Shown here: positions 44,295 to 52,324 of the stretch, piece by piece | How positions within the stretch are numbered: position 1 is the first letter of the stretch | Layout: every line of letters begins with the position of its first letter | NCBI RefSeq assembly: GCF_044763875.1 | Contig: NZ_JBIWGZ010000006.1 | Span: 62,001-126,000, forward strand | Reading direction: 5' to 3' | Source: Rummeliibacillus sp044763875 | GTDB taxonomy: Bacteria; Bacillota; Bacilli; Bacillales_A; Planococcaceae | DNA length: 64,000 nucleotides | Program-made: the position numbers and the translations under genes | Notes under the pieces: model-generated | Told to the model about the DNA's origin: nothing | Database searches by the model: none | What the model saw: the letters and a program-made list of their open reading frames with translations, nothing else

Positions 44295-44646
44295 TTAAAA
44301 TCCCCCTAAGCAAATCGATACGTTTGTTTCTTGTTTTCGCATTAGTTTGTTTCGATTTAAGATATCTATATTTTTACATATAGATTGCTATCTTGCAACA
44401 AAAAAACATCGTTTTTTTTTAAAATAAATTTCAGCTAGTGATTAAATCGCTATATATGTGGATTTTTCATAGAAATTTTTTCTTAGTACCTGTTCATTTA
44501 TTTTAAAGGGGTACCATGCCGTTTCAAGCCCCACCCCTCTATACAAGCCGTTATCTGTCCTACTTGGATGGATGATGGCTTTTTTATTTTACAGAGACGA
44601 CATGCGTAGTGAGAGGAACGCAATCATTGAAAGGAGGTGTAATAAG
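44295..44646. other. Divergent promoter region between the XRE-HNH gene and the small phage-like genes
   Basis: It contains AT-rich promoter sequence and, near its plus-strand end, the 15-pair hairpin at 44546-44587. No gene is supported; reading frames extending into the hairpin lack a ribosome binding site. Confidence 0.55.
44546..44587 (+). terminator. Strong hairpin with T-run ahead of the small genes
   Basis: AGCCGTTATCTGTCC and GGATGGATGATGGCT pair over 15 positions using several G-T pairs, with a TACTT loop and then TTTTTT. No plus-strand gene ends here, so it may be an attenuator in the leader of the following genes. Confidence 0.7.
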
Positions 44647-44850
44647 ATGAATGATTCTGTTAAACATGTCCTGATACGTGCTAAAGAGATGAATAAGTGG
44701 GTTTCGCTAAAGCATTTTCCAGAACACCAAATGAATCGCTCGTTGTTAAGGAATCTTGAAGACGAAGGTTATCTATTAATTTATCGACATGTAGAAGAAG
44801 GTACGTTAATGAAGTTAACTATGAAAGGCTATCATCGCTTCAAACAATGA
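44647..44850 (+). CDS. Small helix-turn-helix-like protein of the element
   Basis: A 67-residue protein with an AAAGGAGGTG site 8 bases before the ATG at 44647. The segment HFPEHQMNRSLLRNLEDEGYLLIYRHVEEGTLMKLTMKGYHRF has the look of a winged helix (helix, helix, beta wing). It may regulate the element's genes, but no family is recognised. It begins a plus-strand series of phage/ICE-type genes. Confidence 0.6.
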   Translation: MNDSVKHVLIRAKEMNKWVSLKHFPEHQMNRSLLRNLEDEGYLLIYRHVEEGTLMKLTMKGYHRFKQ

Positions 44851-44892
44851 TTCCTAATTATCTACACTAATAACTAATTGGAGGAAGAGAAT

Positions 44893-45285
44893 GTGAGAAA
44901 ACAATTTTGGAAAAGCACTCAAAATCTATCTCAAATCGAGAACGGGAAAGACATTTCATTAAAAGAAATACGAATCGACTACAACTTGCTTATTGAGGAG
45001 ATGAATCAACTTTTAATTGAAATAAAGGAAGTCGTTGATAAAAATGACTATGTGAAATTAATGATTCTTGTTGATCGACGTAACCAACTACATGCGGCAA
45101 TCCGTGCAATTGAATCTATATATGATGATGATGATTTGCATCAATCTTCATTCAATAACATTGTCGATGAAATCATGAAACACAAAAAAACAATTTCTCA
45201 TTACCTACAAAAATCATCAGCAAGCTACACACACCATTTCATCAATATAATGCAAAAAACATTACGCTCAATAGAAAAGGAGTAA
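44893..45285 (+). CDS. Unrecognised helical protein of the element
   Basis: A 130-residue protein with GTG start at 44893, directly after GGAGGAAGAGA. A longer frame would start at a TTG inside that site and is rejected. The protein is charged and helical, with IDYNLLIEEMNQLLIEIKEVVDK suggesting a coiled coil. It lies 8 bases before the next gene, so they form an operon. The function is unknown. Confidence 0.6.
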   Translation: MRKQFWKSTQNLSQIENGKDISLKEIRIDYNLLIEEMNQLLIEIKEVVDKNDYVKLMILVDRRNQLHAAIRAIESIYDDDDLHQSSFNNIVDEIMKHKKTISHYLQKSSASYTHHFINIMQKTLRSIEKE

Positions 45286-45292
45286 TCACAAA

Positions 45293-46063
45293 ATGGAAAA
45301 GAAACAAGTCAATGAAAGCAATATAATTCCTTTTAGCAACTCATCTGAATCTGTCACAGCTTCTACGGTACCAAATCTAGTGTTAACTTCTGAAGAATCT
45401 ACACGACGCATTCAGGCATTAAATGAATTTGTACAATCATCCATGCATAGAGGCATTGATTATGGGTTGATTAGTGGATTCTCAAAACCAACATTATTAA
45501 AACCCGGTGCAGAAAAGTTATGTGATGCTTTTGGTTTCTCTAAAACAGTAGAAGTTATTAATCGTATCGAGCAGTGGGATATAGGTGTTTTCTCTTATGA
45601 AGTAAAAGTATCACTCTCTAACAAAGATAACGGTGTTGTAGAGGCTGAAGGTATCGGTTCCTGCAACAGTAGAGAAGCGGCTTATAGATTCCAGGATCCT
45701 TTTACAATAGTAAATACATTACTAAAAATGGCTAAAAAACGAGCATTAATTGATGCTGTATTATCTGCTACTCGGTCAAGTGGATTATTCACTCAAGATA
45801 TTGAAAGTTTTCCTAAACAACAGACTAAGGGAGGTGATCAATACGCTACTAATGTACAACTTCATACATTATATCGAATAGTAGAAGATCTTAAAATTGG
45901 CAATGGCGTAGCAAAAGAATATATGAAACTAAATTACAATGTTGAACGCAGTACCATGCTTACAAAAAAGCAAGCGTATGAATTCACACAGGATTTACTA
46001 CTAATTAAATACGCCAAAAAGGAGGGAAATGATAACAATTTAACAGAACAACAAGCAGACTAA
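45293..46063 (+). CDS. Mobile-element protein, possible single-strand annealing/recombination role
   Basis: A 256-residue protein with GIDYGLISGFSKPTLLKPGAEKLCDAFGF and FTIVNTLLKMAKKRALIDAVLSATRSSGLF. This pattern is common in hypothetical proteins of plasmids, phages and conjugative elements, often near radC or recombination genes. The AKKRALIDAVL segment recalls Erf/Rad52-like annealing proteins, but the match is only by eye. The start follows AAGGAG. It is followed by a terminator and then the broken radC gene. Confidence 0.6.
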   Translation: MEKKQVNESNIIPFSNSSESVTASTVPNLVLTSEESTRRIQALNEFVQSSMHRGIDYGLISGFSKPTLLKPGAEKLCDAFGFSKTVEVINRIEQWDIGVFSYEVKVSLSNKDNGVVEAEGIGSCNSREAAYRFQDPFTIVNTLLKMAKKRALIDAVLSATRSSGLFTQDIESFPKQQTKGGDQYATNVQLHTLYRIVEDLKIGNGVAKEYMKLNYNVERSTMLTKKQAYEFTQDLLLIKYAKKEGNDNNLTEQQAD

Positions 46064-46098
46064 AACCCATCGATTGCATCAGCATTCAATGGGTTTTT
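46062..46098 (+). terminator. Terminator after the recombination-type gene
   Basis: Stem AAAACCCAT / ATGGGTTTT with an internal CGATTG-CATTCA part and a TTTTT run. A second hairpin (AAGGAGTGGCA / TGCTGCTCCTT then TTTT) lies at 46178-46207, ahead of radC. Confidence 0.8.
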
Positions 46099-46243
46099 AA
46101 TCTGTCTTGAAGTAAGTTCATCTGACCATGAATTTACTTCTGATTATCTGTATTACATTCATCTTAACACGTGCATTAAGGAGTGGCATCATTGCTGCTC
46201 CTTTTTTCATTCAAATAAAAATAACCATTGGAGGAATTTAACA

Positions 46244-46847
46244 ATGAACACATTCAATAAATTAACATTCAAGCTATTACTTGCAACAACAATTCATGAG
46301 AAAGAGGATAGCTATGTCGTAAACGAAATCTTCAGCCGCTTCCCTTCTGTACAAGAACTATTAGACGTGACAGAAGAAGAACTTCTTAATATCAAAGGTA
46401 TTGGCAAAGTAAAAGCTCAACAAATTATCGCAGCTCTTAAACTAGCTCGTATGAATCCAAATCCTATTGAAGATCGTTATACAATCCGTTCTCCGCAGGA
46501 TGGTTATAATTATTTGAAAGACATGCAATATCTAACTCAAGAGCACTTTGTAGTATTAGGTTTAAACACAAAGAATCAAATCATGTTCCGCGAAACAGTG
46601 TTTATTGGTTCTCTTAATTCTTCAATCGTTCATCCTAGAGAGACGTTTAAAAATTTAATTCGTCGTAGTTGCGCAAGTGCAATTGTTGCACATAACCACC
46701 CTTCTGGTTACAACACCAAGTCATGAAGATATCGAGGTTACAAAGCGATTGATGGAAGTTGGAGAGATTGTTGGTATTCAAGTTATCGACCATCTGATTA
46801 TTGGATTCGAAAGTTATATGTCTTTGAATGAAAAAGGGTACATGTAA
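46244..46847 (+). pseudogene. radC: RadC-family (JAB domain) gene broken by a frameshift
   Basis: The first frame (160 codons) encodes a helix-hairpin-helix part (LLNIKGIGKVKAQQIIAALKLA) and most of the RadC/MPN domain, ending HNHPSGYNTKS then stop at 46726. The remainder is intact in another frame: TTPSHEDIEVTKRLMEVGEIVGIQVIDHLIIG up to a stop at 46847. Two bases seem lost just after HNHPSG, where intact homologues read PSG-x-x-TPS. The break lies inside the HxHPSG-x-SxxD metal-binding site, so enzyme activity is lost unless frameshifting rescues it. Confidence 0.85.
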
Positions 46848-47185
46848 TATATAAAAAAGGAAGAGCCAGCATGTTTTCGCTGCCTCTTCTTCTATTTTTG
46901 ATAATGGGCTTAAATTCACGGTGTTTAACTACTTTACTCCAAGCACCACTATTATCATTGAAAAATGCTTATTCTGAGCCACCTTAACTAACACATCTAT
47001 TTAGAAAATACTGCTTACTTGTATATATCCGAAAATGTGTTGAAATGTAACATTGAAGTTTATTTACTTAATGTATTTTAAATGTATATTATTCATGAAG
47101 ATTACACTCTTTCATTCCTTGAGAATCTAATGTATCTATACACTGGTTAAAGTATTGATATTATTACGTTTTCGAGGAATGCAGA
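46848..47185. other. Gene-free stretch between radC and the replication-like pair
   Basis: After a terminator at 46857-46898 the sequence is AT-rich with no gene I can support. A conserved-looking GATTACACTC...TTGAGAATC segment has no clear meaning. Confidence 0.5.
46857..46898 (+). terminator. Terminator after the broken radC
   Basis: Arms AAGGAAGAGCCAGC and GCTGCCTCTTCTT with an eight-base loop, then TTTTT after CTA. Confidence 0.75.
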
Positions 47186-47959
47186 TTACTTGGCAACAAG
47201 GTTAATAATCACCTTCTCCTTTCCTTTCTCTACTACTCTTTTATACATACCAAATCCAATGTTATTCGAAATATCTAAGTATCCATTACTTCGTATAAAG
47301 TCTATATATGTTAGAAACATATTATCAACGTCTTTACTTAAATCGGATACACAGAAAAGCATATGGCATATCTCATATTGTCTTTTAGAAGTAAAGTTTT
47401 GGGCCAATATAGATTGTTCAATCATTGTAAGCTGCTTTGTAAATTGTTGATTATAATTAATCGCTCCTCCAATTTTATATACAAACGGGTTTTTCTTCTC
47501 AATACTTGGGGAATTTACTCTAAAGTAAATTTTATCACCCGTTATTGTATCCCGAACTTCTACTTCTACAATTGATTTTTGATAACGCTGATTACAATTC
47601 TTAAGCCATATTTGAGCATGAGAAACCAAAAAGTCGTCTTGAATAACCTGCTTATTCAAACCATCAAAAATAGCTTTCAAAATTCTTTCAAGTAACATTG
47701 ATTGGGGAGAACTCAATGATGTTATTGTAATTTCAATAGATACCGGATTAATGAAAGCCTTCAGCGATTTTGCTCTTAATGCTGCTCTTGCCCTTTTCAT
47801 TATTAGTTGTTGAAAAGTCATCATAGTTACATTTTGGAATACAGATTCTTTAGTTATAGGTCTTTGAAATACAACTGGAGTATCTTCTATCTGAATTATT
47901 ATTCCTGAAGAGAACTCTGATATATTTACACTTTGGAATTGTGGAATTTGTTTATTCAT
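47186..47959 (-). CDS. Unrecognised protein, partner of a winged-helix protein
   Basis: I do not recognise this 257-residue protein. It has no membrane segment or signal. The C-terminal third (QTILAQNFTSKRQYEICHMLFC region, then YLDISNNIGFGMYKRVVEKG) looks like a mixed alpha/beta domain. It overlaps the preceding winged-helix gene by 4 bases (ATGA), so the two are translationally coupled and probably act together. A role in element replication or maintenance is plausible but unproven. Confidence 0.6.
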   Translation of the reverse strand: MNKQIPQFQSVNISEFSSGIIIQIEDTPVVFQRPITKESVFQNVTMMTFQQLIMKRARAALRAKSLKAFINPVSIEITITSLSSPQSMLLERILKAIFDGLNKQVIQDDFLVSHAQIWLKNCNQRYQKSIVEVEVRDTITGDKIYFRVNSPSIEKKNPFVYKIGGAINYNQQFTKQLTMIEQSILAQNFTSKRQYEICHMLFCVSDLSKDVDNMFLTYIDFIRSNGYLDISNNIGFGMYKRVVEKGKEKVIINLVAK

Positions 47960-48780
47960 ATTGCTATCTTCCCACCTGTTCGTGCTAATGCTCTACTAAG
48001 TTTTAAATCAGGCATACATGTAAGTCTAATAGCTGTTATAGATATATCGTTTGGCTGAGTAATTACTAGCTTCGCATCTCCAATAAATTGCATTTCTTTA
48101 TAGCATGAGTTTTGATTTGGTCGATATATGGTTTTAACTTTATATACGTACCCCTCATTAATTAGCCATTTAACAGTTTTGGCTACATCTTTCGGTGTAC
48201 ACCCTACCATTTGGCTAACAAATTCACTTACATACAATGAATTATTTTTGCCATGAATAACCTCAGGGTCTACTCCACCATATACATCAATCCAATGATT
48301 CATATAAAGCTGACCTAGTATTTTAATTTTGCGATCAGTCCATTTCGTTTTATCTCTTAAAATAGATCCCTGCATAACTTCTATTGGCAATTCGCAATAT
48401 CCATTTAAATTATCCTTTGCATTAAAACGATCTCTAGAAATCTTTTCATTGGAGTAATAAGTGTTTGTTGTTTCATGATAATCTGGAACTGTTAAAACAA
48501 CGTATTCATTTGCTTGAAATCTATTTCCAACTTTTTTAATAAAAAAATTCTTTGATAGAAAATCAAGTGCATTTCTTACATGATATTCTGACAAATTCAC
48601 TTCTTGAGTAATTGTTTTTAATGACATAAAAAACGAACCATTTTTAGCACCAACTACTCTACACATTAATAAATAAATTCTTAACTTCTCAGCTTTTAAT
48701 TCCGGAAAATAATTTGTGAAAATAGTACGATCAACAAAAAATGTATTTTGTGAAAGTACGATGTTTTGAATTTTAACCAT
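47956..48780 (-). CDS. Winged-helix protein, possible replication or maintenance factor of the element
   Basis: A 274-residue protein with two winged-helix-like parts. The first reads MSLKTITQEVNLSEYHVRNALDFLSKNFFIKKVGNRFQANEYVVL; the second reads YVSEFVSQMVGCTPKDVAKTVKWLINEGYVYKV. Tandem winged helices are seen in RepA-like initiators and in some regulators. It diverges from the XRE gene across a palindrome with repeated TAAAACT motifs, which could be iteron-like or operator sites. The function is an inference from fold pattern only. Confidence 0.6.
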   Translation of the reverse strand: MVKIQNIVLSQNTFFVDRTIFTNYFPELKAEKLRIYLLMCRVVGAKNGSFFMSLKTITQEVNLSEYHVRNALDFLSKNFFIKKVGNRFQANEYVVLTVPDYHETTNTYYSNEKISRDRFNAKDNLNGYCELPIEVMQGSILRDKTKWTDRKIKILGQLYMNHWIDVYGGVDPEVIHGKNNSLYVSEFVSQMVGCTPKDVAKTVKWLINEGYVYKVKTIYRPNQNSCYKEMQFIGDAKLVITQPNDISITAIRLTCMPDLKLSRALARTGGKIAI

Positions 48781-48805
48781 ATCGCATCTCCTAAAACTGA
48801 AATAA

Positions 48806-48841
48806 TTGTTTTTATTATATAAAACTGATACAATAGTTGTA
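48806..48841 (+). promoter_or_regulatory. Promoter and palindromic operator of the island's XRE regulator
   Basis: A -35 box TTGTTT (48806-48811) is 17 bases from a -10 box TACAAT (48829-48834). The -10 box lies in the perfect palindrome TACAA-TAG-TTGTA (48829-48841). TAAAACT repeats occur at 48792, 48820 and 48846, spaced 28 and 26 bases. This suggests autorepression and control of the divergent pair. Confidence 0.65.
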
Positions 48842-48869
48842 AAGTATAAAACTAAAGGAGTTGTTTTTT

Positions 48870-49541
48870 ATGTCAACGAGCATTAACTCGATTGAATTTA
48901 ATTTACTTAATAATAGTTCGTTAGGTGAACGTATCCGTTTTTTAAGAACTAAGTTAATGGATGAAGTTGATCCTGTACAATACACAACAAATGCTATCTC
49001 AAAAAGAACAGGTATAGCTGCGCAAACATTAACTTCAATTGAAAGAGGAGAATCAAAAAAACCTTCTTTTTCCGTCATTCATGCATTAGCAAAAGATTTC
49101 AATGTGCAGATGGATGTTTTTACTGACGATTATTATGAAGGAAGTGAAAAGCTGTTTTCATTAGGAGAATCCTCAATTACTGAAATTGATCTAGGTGACT
49201 TTGAAATCGATGAAGCAGATTCGCTTATTGTAGATGGGAAAGAATATCTTGTCGGTGAAAGTACTGTTTTAAGCAGAAGAAGAAATATTTCTGTTTATGT
49301 TGTTGAGAAGTTCGAAGACGATAATAGTACATTGCTATACCACCACCACAAATCTCTAAAAGAGGACGAATTAATTCAAGTTCTTAGTGTAATGATTCAA
49401 ACTCTAGAACTTTCTCCATTTAATCTTTCTTATAATGAATGGTTACAAGCTCTGAAAAAATCTCCACTTCAAGAAGCAAATAATATTGTTTCAGAAATTA
49501 ATATCAAGCACCCTAATATCACAATCTCACTAGAAGAATAG
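48870..49541 (+). CDS. XRE-family repressor-like regulator of the element
   Basis: A 223-residue protein. The N-terminal helix-turn-helix covers about residues 14-75 (LGERIRFLRTKLM and AISKRTGIAAQTLTSIERGESKKPS). The C-terminal half carries an acidic beta-rich part (GKEYLVGESTVLSRRRNISVYVVEKF) of unknown fold, without visible peptidase residues. The ATG at 48870 is 9 bases after AAAGGAG; an upstream TTG overlaps that site. It heads the xre-xis-int series and probably governs excision. Confidence 0.82.
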   Translation: MSTSINSIEFNLLNNSSLGERIRFLRTKLMDEVDPVQYTTNAISKRTGIAAQTLTSIERGESKKPSFSVIHALAKDFNVQMDVFTDDYYEGSEKLFSLGESSITEIDLGDFEIDEADSLIVDGKEYLVGESTVLSRRRNISVYVVEKFEDDNSTLLYHHHKSLKEDELIQVLSVMIQTLELSPFNLSYNEWLQALKKSPLQEANNIVSEINIKHPNITISLEE

Positions 49542-49595
49542 CAATTGATGTATAACCATCATTAATATTTTTATTACCATTAAGGAGAGATTAAG

Positions 49596-49850
49596 ATGAT
49601 TTATAATTTGAATTGCTCTGAAATTTACATAGAAGAAGTAATTTTAAAGGCTGTTAATAAGGCACTTACTTCATCTAAACAACAAAGTAAAGAATGGATG
49701 TCAATTACTGAAGGTGCAAAGTACGCAGGAGTTTCTCATAATACATTTATGAAGTTTCGTGAGATGGGATTAAAGATATTCCAAGTTAATGGTATTAAAC
49801 GAGTCTCCCGTAAAGAGATAGACACATTTTTAGAAAGCAATAGTTTTTAA
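49596..49850 (+). CDS. Excisionase-like MerR/HTH_17 DNA-binding protein
   Basis: An 84-residue protein with the helix-turn-helix WMSITEGAKYAGVSHNTFMKFREMGLKIFQVNGIKRVSRKEIDTFLES, typical of excisionases and of HTH_17 proteins next to integrases in Gram-positive elements. AAGGAGAG precedes the ATG. It lies 106 bases before the integrase gene and probably binds the attachment arms to steer excision. Confidence 0.85.
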   Translation: MIYNLNCSEIYIEEVILKAVNKALTSSKQQSKEWMSITEGAKYAGVSHNTFMKFREMGLKIFQVNGIKRVSRKEIDTFLESNSF

Positions 49851-49956
49851 TTATGGTCTTAGGAGGATTTTTCTTTAGTGTCGATTATAATAACACTAGA
49901 GGTAACTCCTCTTCTTTTTATATCTTGCCCCTGCAACTGATATAGGAGGAATTATC

Positions 49957-51126
49957 GTGGGAAAGAAAAAAGCATCGATTATTGAAAGCTATACACTTAA
50001 AAATGGGCAAAAAAGATACAAGTTTCAAATTTATCTTGGCGTTGATCCGCTAACTGGAAAACAAAAGCGTACGTCTAAAAGTAAATTTAAAACAATCAAA
50101 GAAGCTGAGTTAGCTTTAGCTCGTATAAAACTTGAAATTAGTAATGGCACATATCAAAAGCAACAACCTGAGACCTATCAAGATATATACGAGTTATGGT
50201 TAAAACAATATGAAAAGACTGTAGAAGAAAGCACTTTTGTTAAAACAACTGGTATTTTTAAAAATCATATTTTACCTGCTATGCATTCTTATAAGATTGA
50301 AAAAATTACAGTGGACGTATGTCAACGTCATGTAGATGAGTGGGCAGATAAATTGAAGAAATTCCGAATGATTAAATCATACGCCGCTAAAGTGTTAGAT
50401 TTTGCAATCAAGCGTGGTTATATTCAAACAAATCCATTTGCTCTAGTTGATATGCCTACTGCTTTAAAAAAGAAACAAGCAAGTATAGAAGAAAAGAAAG
50501 AAAATTTTTATTCACGTGAACAACTAATTGAGTTTTTATCATGTTTTGAAAAAGAAAATAACGTTAAAGCATTTACTTTATTTCGTTTACTTGCTTTTAG
50601 CGGGATACGCAAAGGTGAGGCATTGGCTCTAAATTGGAAGGATTTAGATTTCAAATCAAATGAAATCTGTATCAATAAGGCCCTATCACGAGGTAAAGAC
50701 AATAAATTATATATGAAATCTACAAAAACAGGCGTTGCACGAACAATAAAAATGGATGAACGTACGATGGCAATACTAAAAGATTGGCGTAAAAAACAAA
50801 AACAGGATTATTTAATTCTTGGATTTAACACTATGCGAGCAGATCAACTTGTTTTCAGTAATGAACAAAACGAATATTTACAACCAACAAAAACTCGTAA
50901 ATGGATCTTACATGTACAAAAGAAATACAATCTTGATACGGTTACGACACATGGTTTACGTCATACTCACTGCTCCTTACTTTTTGAAGCGGGAGCAAGT
51001 ATTAAAGAAGTACAAGATCGTTTAGGGCATAGTGACGTTAAAACAACTATGAACATCTACGCACACGTTACAGAAAAAGCAAAAGAAGCAGCCATTCAAA
51101 AATTTGAAAGCTATCTCAACATTTAA
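49957..51126 (+). CDS. int: Site-specific tyrosine integrase
   Basis: A 389-residue tyrosine recombinase. The catalytic set is complete: R218 (SGIRKGEALALNW), H332 and R335 (THGLRHTH), H358 (LGHSDVKTT) and Y368 (MNIYAHV). The N-terminal part has an AP2-like arm-binding region (GKQKRTSKSKFKTIKEAE) and a SAM-like core-binding domain. The start is GTG at 49957, 6 bases after AGGAGGA. The gene ends 12 bases before the right arm-type repeats and 66 bases before the attachment repeat at ssrA, the arrangement expected for a tmRNA-targeting integrase. Confidence 0.95.
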   Translation: MGKKKASIIESYTLKNGQKRYKFQIYLGVDPLTGKQKRTSKSKFKTIKEAELALARIKLEISNGTYQKQQPETYQDIYELWLKQYEKTVEESTFVKTTGIFKNHILPAMHSYKIEKITVDVCQRHVDEWADKLKKFRMIKSYAAKVLDFAIKRGYIQTNPFALVDMPTALKKKQASIEEKKENFYSREQLIEFLSCFEKENNVKAFTLFRLLAFSGIRKGEALALNWKDLDFKSNEICINKALSRGKDNKLYMKSTKTGVARTIKMDERTMAILKDWRKKQKQDYLILGFNTMRADQLVFSNEQNEYLQPTKTRKWILHVQKKYNLDTVTTHGLRHTHCSLLFEAGASIKEVQDRLGHSDVKTTMNIYAHVTEKAKEAAIQKFESYLNI

Positions 51127-51137
51127 GATTGAATACT

Positions 51138-51164
51138 TTTGACTACGTTTTTGACTACGTTCAA
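51138..51164. promoter_or_regulatory. Right arm-type integrase binding repeats
   Basis: TTTGACTACG and TTTTTGACTACG followed by TTCAA repeat the layout found at 29345-29371 with two changes in 23 bases. They lie between the integrase stop and the attachment core. Confidence 0.75.
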
Positions 51165-51191
51165 ATGACATTCATTGAAATTCAATGAAAT

Positions 51192-51282
51192 TAAAAAGTG
51201 CCAAAACCCTTATATATCAAGGATTTTGACACTCATTGAAACTCTATGATTTCGTAATATGGAGACGGTGGGAGTCGAACCC
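51192..51282. repeat. Attachment site at the tmRNA end of the island
   Basis: This repeat includes the ssrA terminator and the last 23 bases of ssrA (51260-51282). The island supplies or restores the 3' end, so ssrA remains whole after integration. The partner copy is at 29204-29294. Confidence 0.92.
51199..51235 (-). terminator. Terminator of ssrA
   Basis: On the minus strand CAAAATCCTT-GATATAT-AAGGGTTTTGG followed by CACTTTTTAA. Related copies occur at 29211 and 38098 as part of the attachment repeats. Confidence 0.85.
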
Positions 51283-51614
51283 ACGTCCAGAAACTCTGAT
51301 ACTTCAGTTACTACGCGTGTAGTTTGTCTATTTAGGATTCGCGCAGCATTATGCCGACAAACAGGCGTCCTGTGCGCTAACTTGGAAATCTCTTGCTACT
51401 AGCTCAAGTGGCACTAGCAACCGTATCCCACTAAAGTTGAGCCTAGCTACGCTACATGGGCGATAGAGCAGTTAGGCAGTTTCGAGCTTACGCTGCGAAA
51501 GCTAAGTTATTGTTTGTTTTGCCAGTTATTATATAACTTCCGTTGGTGACGAAGCCGAGACCTCCGACGCGCAACTCAAGCTCAGACCATCCCTGTCGAA
51601 TCCGTAACGTCCCC
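51260..51614 (-). ncRNA. ssrA: Transfer-messenger RNA (tmRNA)
   Basis: The 355-base gene starts GGGGACGTTACGGATTCGACA and ends TTCGACTCCCACCGTCTCCA, so the tRNA-like acceptor stem (GGGGACG / CGTCTCC) and T-loop are intact. The CCA end is not encoded. The tag frame starts at GGC (51521-51523) and reads GKTNNNLAFAA to a TAA at 51488; with the charged alanine the tag is AGKTNNNLAFAA, ending in the protease signal AFAA rather than the ALAA of Bacillus subtilis. tmRNA rescues stalled ribosomes with SmpB, whose gene follows upstream on the same strand. It is the integration target of the island. Confidence 0.97.
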
Positions 51615-51807
51615 TTAATATATCGGATTTCTATACACGGCGCATTTCTTCGCCAACTTTACTCAGAAATTGCAAGCACGATATATATCATCCATTAAGG
51701 TGCTGATTAACAGCGTTTCGGATCAGTATGGTTATCATACTGTGAACTGGCTTATTTGCTATACATAGAGTATATGACAAATTAGGTCATACTTCAAGTG
51801 GTAGATT

Positions 51808-52275
51808 TTAGAATTGATTTTTTGCTTTTAGGGCGCGGCCCATTTCGCGTTTTGCTTCTTTTTTCTTTATGTCTGCACGCTTGTCGTAGTTTTTCTTACC
51901 TTTACCTAGACCGATTAAGACTTTTGCGTATCCGTCTTTTATGTACATTTTAAGCGGTACAATTGAATATCCATCGCGTTTGACGTCTATTTTCAATTGC
52001 ATGATTTGCTTTTTATGTAGCAATAGTTTGCGGACGCGAAGTGGGTCGTGGTTGAAGATGTTCCCTTGTTCATATGTGTTGATGTGCATATTGGAAATCC
52101 ATGCTTCACCATTACGGATTAAGATAAAGGAGTCTTTTAATTGAACTTTCCCTTGGCGTACGGACTTGATTTCTGTACCGTTTAATACGAGCCCTGCTTC
52201 AATCGTTTCTTCGATGAAGTAATCGAATCCAGCCTTTTTATTTTGTGCTAAAACTCTTCCAGTACCTTTTGGCAT
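51808..52275 (-). CDS. smpB: SsrA-binding protein SmpB
   Basis: A 155-residue RNA-binding protein that brings tmRNA to stalled ribosomes. Diagnostic segments are AQNKKAGFDYFIEETIEAGLVLNGTEIKSVRQG near the start and the C-terminal lysine-rich GKGKKNYDKRADIKKKEAKREMGRALK, which enters the mRNA channel. The length is typical. It lies between rnr and ssrA, the standard arrangement in Bacillales. Confidence 0.97.
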   Translation of the reverse strand: MPKGTGRVLAQNKKAGFDYFIEETIEAGLVLNGTEIKSVRQGKVQLKDSFILIRNGEAWISNMHINTYEQGNIFNHDPLRVRKLLLHKKQIMQLKIDVKRDGYSIVPLKMYIKDGYAKVLIGLGKGKKNYDKRADIKKKEAKREMGRALKAKNQF

Positions 52276-52324
52276 ATGGAGTCACCTCTATAAAATGGAT
52301 TGAGAAGAGCGGCTAGCCCTTCTC

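Larger units (their letters stand above)
29204..51282. mobile_element. Integrative genomic island in the tmRNA gene (22 kb)
   Basis: Two direct repeats of 91 bases, gap-free with six mismatches by eye, bound the element (29204-29294 and 51192-51282). They contain the last 23 bases of ssrA and its terminator. A tyrosine integrase gene points at the tmRNA end. Integrase arm-type repeats are just inside both ends. The cargo is two restriction modules, small phage/ICE-type proteins and a broken radC. There are no capsid, tail or conjugation genes, so it is not a full prophage or conjugative element. A third decayed attachment-like site at 38.1 kb suggests two stacked insertions. Confidence 0.92.

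Noticed and set aside
44572..44646. N-terminal extension of the small protein at 44647
   Set aside because: The extension starts inside the hairpin at 44546-44587; the ATG at 44647 has a strong AAAGGAGGTG site.
29204..51282. Complete prophage or conjugative element
   Set aside because: No capsid, tail, terminase, lysis, relaxase or mating-pore genes are visible.
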